A DNA stretch of 64,000 nucleotides from Metarhizium brunneum (taxonomy: Eukaryota > Ascomycota > Sordariomycetes > Hypocreales > Clavicipitaceae), in NCBI RefSeq assembly GCF_013426205.1, contig NC_089425.1, positions 1,426,001-1,490,000 on the forward strand, read 5' to 3'. A program made the translations under genes and the position numbers. Position 1 is the first letter of the stretch; each line of letters opens with the position of its first letter. The notes under the pieces were generated by a model. The model made no database searches. It was given only the letters and a program-made list of their open reading frames with translations, and was not told where the DNA came from. Positions 1 through 9,502 of this stretch are shown here, one piece after another.

Positions 1-584
1 CACTCATCTTGCCAGCACATGATTTCACTGTACTTGCGCATCGCAGTGGCATGGTATCCGAACAGGATATATTTTGATTGGTCAGTTGCCTTGCATTCCC
101 TTCAAAGTATGGAGTACTCTGTGGTAGCCAAGGTGGACCCCCTCTACAGAGCAACGCAGCTCCCTCGGGGACTTGCACAAGTTCTGGGGCTCCAGATTTC
201 CTCGAAAGCCGAAAGGCTCAAGACGATTGAACATGGTTCCATCGACGCACCAACATCTTGGACCTGTGAGACGCAGCCAGAGGGCCAGAACGTCTTCATC
301 GAAATTTGCAATTGCCCATCATTTCGCAGTCGACGAGTGACCTAGTGCCGGTCCTTTGCTACTCTGTCATCCACATATTGACACTTCAACCGTTGCGTGT
401 ATCTGGCTCATGCAATCTGCAGCTTGTCAAACAGTTACCGACATACTGTGGTTCGATCTGCGTCTTTATTAGGTGATGCTATTCTTTGCAGCGAAGTCTC
501 TTTTGACCTATCCGGTGATAATCATTGAGAAAACTGGTAAATTCTCACAGCCTGTTTCCTCGCAGCCTTGGACGCGTAACGGCA
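1..584. other. intergenic, upstream of TAM41
   Basis: No supportable gene. The only longer open frame (19-345, +) has no recognisable motif and no splice context. The stretch next to position 585 is the 5' leader of the TAM41-like gene. Confidence 0.5.
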
Positions 585-2274
585 ATGGTAGTCATTGAGC
601 TTGGCCTGACGGTACACAACCACCTCCTGGAACCACCCTCCAGCAGTCGTGGTTTTTGGCTAACCTTGGACTGTGTAGGCCGCCGTGGCATCAAGTCGAT
701 TAGCCCCCTCCATCACACTCCGTTCTGCTCGAATTATTTCTTCACAAACAGTCCTTTCCCGAGCTTCTCTACGTCCGAGTCGGCGAATGAGGCTAGAGCA
801 GCCAAGATGGTATTCGAATTCAACAACCGACTCATCCGCTGCCTCTGCCAGCGCAAAATCAACGCCGTCAACGCAATCGAGCACGACCACTTCCAGTCTA
901 GCTAAGAAAAAGGAGTCTGCCGGGGGTAAATTCAACCTCTATGGCGATGATTGGGAAGATTCCGTCGACTTCGCAATCAAGTCCTTTGAGGATCTTCCCC
1001 ACCGGTTATTCGGTGTCAACCAGCACATGATCATTAATTACGAACTCAAAGAAGCGCTACGCATAATGCTCCGGCAATTCAATGCGCCGATCGTGTACTG
1101 TTTTGCATACGGATCTGGTGTTTTTCCCCAAGACGACATCAGCCGCAGCATCACCGAGGCCGAGTTTCGAGCCGTCCATCCGAAGCCACCGGAAGCATTA
1201 GTCAAGGCGCAAAAGGGATCGCCCAAGATGATCGATTTCATATTTGGCGTCAGCCACACACAGCATTGGCACTCGATAAACATCCGACAACACCGCGACC
1301 ACTACTCGGGAATTGCTTCTCTTGGGTCCGGTCTGGTGTCGAGGGTCCAAAACTGGGGCGCGGGTGTATACTTTAATCCATATGTTGAAGTGAATGGCAT
1401 GTTGATCAAATACGGCGTTACCAGCATAGACAATTTGGTTAAGGACTTGTCAACTTGGGACAACCTGTACCTTGCAGGCCGGCTGCAAAAACCCGTCAAA
1501 ATTCTCCGCGACCACCCTCAGGTCCGGCTCGCCAACCAGCACAACCTCATTGCTGCAGTCCGCACGGCCCTGCTTCTTTTACCTCCTCAATTCACTGAAA
1601 CCGACCTGTACAGTACTATCGCCGGCCTGAGTTACATGGGTGATCCTCGCATGGCATTACCTACAGAGAACAAGAGCAAGGTCGCCAATATTGTCAACAA
1701 CAACGTCGTACACTTTCGACGGCTCTACGCGCCGCTCATCAAAACTCTCCCCAACGTAAACTTCACAGCTTCTTGCCGCCTGGATGACGAGGATTGGGTG
1801 CTAGACCCCACGGCAGACAGCGTGCTCCAGCAAGACATGGATCCCATCAAGCGAGGGAACATGGTCCGCCGGCTGCCCAAGAACTTCCGGTCCAGGCTGT
1901 ATTTCCAGTATCAGAAGAAGTTCTCTATACCTCGCGAAGAGTACAATCAGATGATGGCGGCGACCGCCGATGACGAAAGCACATCCATTAAACGCCGACG
2001 AGGTGGTGAGTTCGAAAAGCGCATTGTTTCCGATGACCCTCAGGAACTCCGCAAAATCGTTAGCCAAGTGATTAAGCAAACTGTCAACTGGCCCAGCACT
2101 ACACAGTCCATCAAGGGTTCCATAATGGGCGGATGGGCCAGGACATGGCGTTATCTGGGAGAGAAATTTTCCAAGTGGAGGGAGGGAAAGGCCCAGGGGA
2201 AGGGGTCTGCGAAGCAAGGAAGTGACAGCATTAAAGAAAAAGATGGAAAGGATGGGGAGCAAAAAACAGAATAA
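585..2274 (+). CDS. TAM41: Tam41/Mmp37 mitochondrial CDP-diacylglycerol synthase
   Basis: Phosphatidate cytidylyltransferase of the mitochondrial inner membrane (matrix side). It makes CDP-diacylglycerol from phosphatidic acid and CTP, the first committed step to cardiolipin. The main exon (679-2274) carries the nucleotidyltransferase signature CFAYGSGVFPQ (about residues 142-152), a conserved MIDFIFGV segment with its acidic residue, and the following HWHSINIRQHRDHYS stretch. An Arg/Ser-rich N-terminus ending near RWYS fits a matrix presequence. The open frame has only GTG at 685 and TAG at 676. That TAG lies in a good 3' splice site, with CTAAC about 18 bases upstream. I therefore place the start codon alone in an exon at 585-587 (ATG followed by GTAGTC) and an intron at 588-678, giving 532 residues. 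The fallback is the internal ATG at 787, which would lose the presequence. The gene is convergent with SYP1. Family certain; start moderately sure. Confidence 0.9.
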
Positions 2275-3007
2275 CAGCATCGTATCGGCATTACATTTTC
2301 CTTTGTGACGTGGGGTTCATGTACATTACGGATGGCCTGCGGCGAGCATTCAGGCCTTGGCATTGGTTGTATAGATTGGGCGGTACATTTGCGATTCTTG
2401 CGGAGTTGGTGTCAATAGATGAGCTGCGTTTCATTTTGTGAGATGGACGTGGGCAAAGGATAATATACGAGACGAGCATTATACAATATGAAATAGTCAG
2501 CCGGCACCACAAGGCCGTGCACGCATGGCCTGACTCTCACATCAAGGCTTCGTGGACAAAACTAGTAAATTGTCATGTTTGACTATCTCGTAACTGTAAT
2601 GCACACGCTTACTATTCCCAATACAACGTCACCCAAGGAATGGTCCGCAAACTCCCTGTATCCCGATTCTATAAAACAAAAGACCCCTGTGCAGTATTTC
2701 TGGCAACGAAGTGCACGTAGCGTTGCAGCCTAGTCGTCAGCCACCAGCACGTAACATGGTACACAAGGCTTGCCAGCACGCTCATGTTCCACTTCAACAC
2801 GTCGTGGCCTCCCCAATATACGAGACAAAGAAAACGGGGCGTGTAGCAGAATGACGACAAATAAGCTGGATTGATATCAAAAAAAAAGAAGAAAAAGAAA
2901 GCTGTTCCGCCATGATGAAGCACCGCTACACTTTTCAAATTACACACCCTCACCTGGACTCATTCTCCATATACAGATCTCACGCTTTCGCCCATCCTCC
3001 ACTCTGT
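2275..3007. other. convergent 3' regions of TAM41 and SYP1
   Basis: Shared downstream region of two tail-to-tail genes, with A-rich and T-rich runs (for example the A-rich run near 2878-2900). It is expected to hold both 3' UTRs. No reading frame here resembles a protein. Confidence 0.5.
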
Positions 3008-6000
3008 TCACTTACCCTCGTACTTTCCACTGACGAGTTTCCGAATCGCAGGAATATCCAGCCATGTCTGGCTGGTTGCCGATCCCGCGTCAGCAAACGG
3101 ATCATCGTCGGTGAGTTCTTTGCCCTTGCCCTTGTCTGCAAGTCGTGACACCGATATGCCACTACCAACCAGGGCATCTCCCGATGCCGTGTATTCCCAC
3201 CGGGCTTCTATATGCCCAGGTGATGGGCAGATGCCCTCTGCTCCCACGATCCGACAAACAATCTTTTGCATGTCACTGGTCAGAGTAACGTCGCCCAGTC
3301 TCCAGTACACTAAGTGCTTGTCCTTGAGGTGTGTTCCGCTGGGCTTGGTTTGAGCAGAAATAGCTTTGCCCTCGTATCTGGCTACAAAGACGACATTGTG
3401 CAACGTGATTGGTGCGGTAAAGGTGCTCATTGGATTGAGTTGATACTGCAGCAATAAACCCAACTTGTCCTCCTGAGGCTTCCATACTGGCTTCAGTAGC
3501 AAAGGACAATGCTTTCCTAGGCCTGATGGGTCAGAGTCGTCAGAAAAGACCTTGTATGAGAATGCAATAGATGTCTTTGCAAGATGCGAAAGATCGAGGG
3601 CATATTGGTCTGGCTGATCCGGTGAGGCGTTTTGGACAAAGATGCGGTTTGGTCCAATACGTTCTAGTTTAGGGAAATTATTTATTCGAATAGTTTCGTG
3701 GGCTATGCATTGTTAGTGTATGTATGGGCGAAAATGGCAGGGACGCAACGCAACGCACTCTTTTCAGAAGAAATATCAGCATCATTATTGACAAAAGCCA
3801 GCTCACCAGCAATATTGGCACTCGTGACAACGCCATCCTCGAAAGTAGCAGAGACCGTCTCGATTATAGAGCTTTGCAAACCAGGTCCAGTAAGCTCTGG
3901 ATGCTTGGCATGGGCCAAGCTGCCCAAGGAATGCCCAGACCGAACGGATTGGCTGTCTGAAGTACCAGCAGTGCTGGTTTCTGAAGCCAGAGCATTCATG
4001 GCAGGAGATCGCATAAACGATGCACCGCTTGGCATTGGGGGAGAAGCGGAAATAGTGGGTAGAAAAGGCTCGGTTTGAGTTCCTCCAGGAGGTGGTACGA
4101 ATACAGTGTTTCTAACATCTCGTCTTCCTCGTATGGTGCTAGTCCGACGAGTCGCTGGTCCCAATTTCAGGGTATTGGCAACGCTTGACAGTGCCGCCTG
4201 TTTGGCCTCAGGATCTTCTTCCTCGACGGGTTTATTCTGAATATTCAACTTGAACAGCTGATCGGCCTCTTCGCCTGCTGCTTCTCTCTGAGCTTCAGAA
4301 ATCGGATCGTTCATCGGCGCCCGGACAGTGAAGCCCTCTTCATCTTTAGTCGGGCCGCCAGTCTTCTCAGTCTGCTGAGTCGGAGGTGGTCCTGGGGGTG
4401 GAGGTACATCAAAAACGTCAGTTGACCGTGCCCCATTTACGCCTGAAGCTTCTGTTCCATCTTTTGTGTGTACGCCGTTGGTAGCTTCATGGAGTCGGTT
4501 TCGATCGTTAATGGATTCTTCATGGGTGGATGCTGTAGGGGTATCAGGACTTTCGGCTAGAGAGGCTAGACGGCCCGACTCGTGTAGATTGGTCGATGAT
4601 GTGCGAGGAGAAACACCCCGTCCATGACTGCTCCCAAGGCGACCAAATGTAATGCCGCCACCTTTGCCAGGTGAAAGGCTCCCAAAACCACCGTGAACAC
4701 TCTGTCGTCGTCGACCACCGAACAGGGTACCCAGTCTACGAAGCTTGGATTCTTCAACAGGTCAGTACATGGAAGGGGAAGCAGGGGGTATACTAGATGT
4801 AAAGTACCTTTGGGCTGGTCTGTGGGGAGCTGCTCATTGGCGTCGTCATCGTGATGCGATTGCTGTGAAACAGACCCCCTAGTTGGAGGAGGAATAGTCG
4901 CCGATGCCGTGGAGTTCATCGTGTCCGAATGTGGCATGGGAGGAGGCTGTTCTAGGGAAGGCTGTCGTCCAGCAATTGAGGCACGACGGGTAGATGTCCT
5001 CGTTGCAGCAAGGGGCTTGCCAGCGACTGTACCTGCCACAAAATCTTTGATTTCCTTCTCCGTATTAATCTCCAACACAACAGCAAGTGTCTGGGCGGCA
5101 ATTTCTTGAACTCGCTGAGCTTGGTCTGTCTCATGGGTTTGGTACTGGGTCAGCACATCTCGTAGATGGTTGACGCGGGTTTCGTCGACAGCTTGCAGGG
5201 ACTCAAATATAAAGGGTGCTTGGGATTCCCATTGCTGCGCAGCCGATTCTAGCTTGGCCGAAGCCTCATCAACCTTTTGGCTGCTGGCCTTGGCGCCCTT
5301 CCTGTTTAGTTTATCCGACTTGTCTTGGGCACCTTCGAGGTCTCTCGCCATTGCCGTCAAGTTGCTGGATATGTTATGCATGTTTTGGTAGTCTCGCCGC
5401 TGCTGATACAAGCGCAAGGGGTGCTCGACATCGCTCTCGAGCCTTTCGGCGAAGACGTGGTGTGACTGGGCAATGCGCTCGACGGCGTCAACAATTCGAG
5501 TCCAGGGAACTTGGAAGACACTGAAAAGAGCGAGGTTAGTGGTGAAGCAAGCTTTGGGAGGTGTCGCAATACGGCTTAGTGATAGGACAGGGTCGGATGT
5601 TGTGGCCAACAAGCAAAGGTGATGACGTACCCGAGTTCGGACTGTGAATTCGGGGTTCTGCTCTGTGCGAGCCTTCGCAGACCTAGCACATATTGCTCTT
5701 CAATGCGACGACGTTCCTAGTTGGTAGGTAGCGGGAGCGAAACGTTAGCCAGGCGAGGCATCGTCAATGGCGCATATCGGGGACGGCAAACCCCAGGCTA
5801 GTCGAACTAAGCCGTTGGATTTGGACGTTGGGTATGGATGCGTACCTGAAGCCAGTCGGCAATTTCGAGGTTGACCTTGTTGATGCGCTTCACCCGATCG
5901 TTGAGGGTCTGAACCGCCTGACCAGGCTGCAAATGGGCCTATTGGAACCGAGAAAAACATCACAACAGTCAGCATCTCGGGAGAGATTCAATTGCCCAGT

Positions 6001-6114
6001 GGCCAGAGTGGAAAGTCGGCAGGCTGGCAGGCTGGGCAAGGCAAGCCGTCTTCTCGTGGGTAGAGCTGCACTTACCAGCATGGCGGGATAGTCGGACCTC
6101 GCCATGTCCTCCAT
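3008..6114 (-). CDS. SYP1: muniscin Syp1: F-BAR plus mu-homology domain endocytic adaptor
   Basis: Early-arriving clathrin endocytosis adaptor (FCHo/Syp1 family) that binds and bends the plasma membrane and collects cargo. Six exons fit by phase: 6114-6076, 5938-5846, 5716-5631, 5520-4808, 4751-3807, 3702-3008, giving 856 residues. The N-terminal F-BAR (about residues 5-260) opens with YPAMLAHLQPGQAVQTLND and continues through a long helical, Gln/Lys/Glu-rich region. A basic motif KLRRLGTLFGGRRR (about 312-325) starts the Pro/Ser-rich linker. The C-terminal mu-homology domain (about 600-856) includes AHETIRINNFPKLERIGPNRI, RYEGKAISAQTKPSGTHLKDKH and the terminal WLDIPAIRKLVSGKYEG. The start ATG at 6114 gives the family N-terminus without extension. 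The stop codon overlaps a consensus donor (GGTAAGTGA), so a further tiny exon cannot be excluded. Confidence 0.9.
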
Positions 6115-7390
6115 GGTGGGCGGCGGCTTAATCGGTGTTGATGAAACAATTGAGGGCAGCGATAAAATACAGATGCTCAATAAGACTGCAGCGACTAGAA
6201 AAGCTGGTGCATGGCGACACCGGGAGGAGGAGGGAGTGGCCCGTCAGCAATTACCAAGTGACGAGGCGATGAGGAGATGAAGTTGGTGGTGACATGGACA
6301 TGGACGAGGCCATGGAGCAGATGGAATGGAGAACGGAGACTGGGGAATGTCTGGCCAAACAGGAAGTCGGTCGACGCGGCTGGAGCTCTTGGACGAGGCT
6401 TGATTGCTCGAGCAGGTACGGAGTTACTCCGTACCTCGACCGGGAGGCTACTTGACTCGATGCATGACGACAGGGGCCAAGGCCGGTCCATGTCATTCAT
6501 CAATCAATCAAACCACATTTATGCCGTCAATCAGGCTGCAAGTCCAGTCAGGCTTCTGGAGTAGTTTTGGGCCGTGGGAGCGCCAGGGAGGTCCGACGGA
6601 CTTGATCTTGATGGACCGGGTGCCTCCAGGGCATTTGATCATCTCTGGCTTCCTTCCTCTTCCTTTCCCCTTGCACCCCAGATTTTGTGCTCCCGGCTGC
6701 CACAAAGTTTCGTCAATGGTCCTTGTTGTCTCTGGTGCTCCTCCTCAGTGCTGCCGTTGGCTGGCCCTTGGTTGGCTCCTGGCCCTCTACCCGCCGCCCC
6801 ACTTTCCGTCAGCTGCATCAAATTGTTGAAAAAACTGAGACCTGCGCCGTCGTCCTCGCCACGGAATAGACAGCAAACGGTTGAGTAACTATGCTCCGTG
6901 CAGTAGCTGAAGGGGTCGATTCCGGTTGGTAAACGACTTTATTGTGTACATTGCCATTTGATGCTAGGAGGGCCGGGTACCCAAGAAAGCTCTAGTTGAA
7001 GTTGAGCTTGGAGCTCGACGGAGCTTCATTCGACTAGTACTAGTACATGCGTACGGGGTACTCTGCTACCCAAGACCCCAAGTACCCTATAGCTCTCCTG
7101 CAGTACAACGTCCTTGATTTGCGAGCTTATATCGTTCCACATTTTGGCGTGCATATTTGCTTTGAATTATGTAGTAGAATATTTTTTGTCTTTGCTTTCG
7201 CTTTAGTTTTTTTAGTAAATCCCCGCTAAACCAAATTGTACTCGAGCGGCAGCCCTGGTCGCCTCATGCAGAATTGCATGCCTCGTGCTCACGAGGTGGT
7301 ATTTTGACGTCAAGCCCCACACTTCTATTCCCCGACATCCAAGTGACGGGTTATTCTCCAACATGCATATCATTGGCCCTACATTCCACC
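6115..7390. promoter_or_regulatory. divergent promoter region SYP1 / CSK1
   Basis: 1.3 kb between two divergently transcribed genes, expected to hold both promoters and leaders. It contains a perfect inverted repeat with 10-base arms and a 1-base centre at 6415-6435 built on the word TACGGAGT, plus ACTAGTACTAGTAC near 7032-7045. Open frames here (for example 6404-6829) show no protein-like composition. Confidence 0.45.
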
Positions 7391-8613
7391 ATGTCGGACT
7401 GGAAATCTTCACTTTCCGCTCTTGACAGATACAAAGTAATACAAAACCTGTAAGTACAGCCAGTATCTTCAATTCACCCAGCCGCTCATTGGTTTAGCCA
7501 AGAGACCTTATCCCCCGATAAACGCAGCGACGCCATATCCATCGAGCAAGATGCCTATCAGCACTCATCTACAAGGGTACTGCTTCAACCATGCTTCAAT
7601 TTCACATCATCGTGGCTGACGATATCAGGATGAATATGATGCAATGGTTAATGCGGGTTCTCGCAAGTCAAAGGACAATTCTCCATCACCCTCAGATACA
7701 GGCATCCGTATTGGCAAATATAATAACTGCACCCTCATCGCAGACGGAGTCACGTCTGAAGTATATCGCTCAAACAACCGTGTCCTAAAAGTAATCATTC
7801 AGCACAATATTGAACCACATAACCCCCAAAGAGAAGCGTCGATTCTTCAAGAACTGCATTCTCTAACCCCAGTGCCTGAAAAGATCATCACCCTCACAGA
7901 GACGTTCCGGGACCAAGAACAGCGCTTTGTTCTTGTCTTCCCATACCTGCCCATGACGCTGGACAATCTCATCTCTTCTAAATCGATATCACTCAGTCAA
8001 GCGAGATCCATATTCAGAGATGTTCTCACCGGGCTGACATTCATGCACAAACACGCCATTGTTCATCGCGATATCAAGCCTTCGGCCGTACTGTTACAGT
8101 CCCCCTCTGGCCCATCGTACATATCTGATTTTGGGACTACCTGGCACCCCCGATTATCTAGCTATACCGAACCGCAAAATGACAAGGTCCTCGACATTGG
8201 CACAGGAGCGTATCGCGCCCCAGAAGTATTATTCGGGAATAAGGGCTACGGCACATCGGTCGACATGTGGGCCTTGGGCGTCATGCTCGCAGAGGTTATT
8301 TCGTCGCCGCCGGTACCGCCGTTCGAATCACGTCCCGCGCACGAAGACGGCAATCAGCTTGGTCTGATACTGAGTATTTTCAAGACCATGGGCACCCCGA
8401 CGCCAGAGACTTGGCCAGAAGCAAAGGGGTTCAAGGTCACTCCGTTTGAGCTTTGGACCGTATTTCCACAACGTGATTGGGCTGATATTTTGCCTGAAGT
8501 GGATGAGGAGTTTAGAAACCTTGTGAGCAGGTTGGTGTGTTTTGAGTCTGGCAGGAGAGATACCGCCGAGGAGGTATGTTAAATGCTCTCTGCGTTGACG
8601 GAGCCAGTGTGCC

Positions 8614-8644
<31 letters not shown>

Positions 8645-8711
8645 TTCTTCTTCTTCTTGTAAGCTGACCCTTAAATAGGCTCTAAAGCATGTGTGTTTTA
8701 CGACAAGATAA
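7391..8711 (+). CDS. CSK1: Csk1-like CDK-activating-kinase kinase
   Basis: Serine/threonine kinase of the CDK clan. Fission yeast Csk1 phosphorylates Cdk T-loops and the CAK Mcs6; I assign the same class here. Exons 7391-7449, 7498-7576, 7629-8573 and 8679-8711 join in phase to 371 residues. It starts MSDWKSSLSALDRYKVIQ and ends EEALKHVCFTTR. Visible motifs are the VLKV lysine (about 100), the catalytic loop HRDIKPSAVLL (192-202), SDFGTTWHP (DFG about 213-215), a threonine in GTGAYRAPEV (APE about 244-246) and DMWALGVMLAE in subdomain IX. The catalytic-loop Asn of HRDxKxxN is Ala here. The glycine loop is weak (DGVTSEVY). The last intron carries a TTTC/TTC microsatellite, and retaining it would end the protein after EEVC. 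Divergent from SYP1. Confidence 0.85.
8618..8657 (+). repeat. TTTC/TTC microsatellite in CSK1 intron 3
   Basis: About seven TTTC units followed by TTC units lie between the donor at 8574 and the acceptor at 8677-8678. The tract is pyrimidine-only on the coding strand, so its length could influence splicing of the 33-base last exon. Confidence 0.85.
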
Positions 8712-9502
8712 TGTCTTGATGTGTAGCCTCTACACATACAAGCGCAGTTGCGCCGCAGAGCTGGTTTGCTTTAGCCAATTGACACCTTGATAGGAGGTAT
8801 GCGGCACACGCTGCCAAGGACCAGTAGCTGCCGGTCTCACCAAGAAGAAAGAAGGCGTTAATTCAAGTAAAATAAAATGGAGGGGAGCCAGTCTTGGTAG
8901 TTGTGCGACGGTCAGCATTCTCCCATCCTGACTGATACGGAATGTGGAACAAGGTATGCTGCATTTACGTATTCTCTGACAGTGGTTACCAAAATTGAGA
9001 CCTGGTTCATGTAGCATCCCTATTCTTCCAAGCATAATTTATTGCACCACTACCTCTGGAAAAATTATAAAATATGGTAAGCCCTTGACTTTGGAACACT
9101 GAAGCCTCGAGATGATTGCTGGTCGATTTGCGCTTGGAGGCCCACAATAATTTTTTCCCTTTTTTTTTTGGCTTCCTTCGGTATGACTGTTCTGCGTGTG
9201 TGATGACAGTGATCAGCCGTCTGAATCCACCCGCCGTGACATCATTTGCTGGGCCACACCATCTGAAGCCAGCACTGAGTACCGAGTCCAGCACTTGAGC
9301 TGGAAGGAGGCCAGGCTGGACCTCGATCTCAATCTCAAGCCACTGCGAGCCACTTGCCGATGACAAAACGCGATGCCGCTCCAAGCTATATAGCTCGAGC
9401 TCCTACAACCTCTACTGCCGTGTCTGACAGTCTCCATGTTTCCGCAATCCGCATCCGCATCGCCACAAAAACTCCGTCTCTAGCCCGGGAATTTCGCTCG
9501 TC
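8712..9502. other. intergenic between CSK1 and LTN1
   Basis: Holds the 3' end of CSK1 and the promoter and leader of LTN1. T-rich tract at about 9148-9170. No supportable gene. Confidence 0.5.

Noticed and set aside
4566..5612. Continuous 348-codon frame on the minus strand
   Set aside because: It reads through the intron at 4807-4752 into the wrong phase. The correct SYP1 exon 5 frame (KLRRLGTLFGGRRR) is different.
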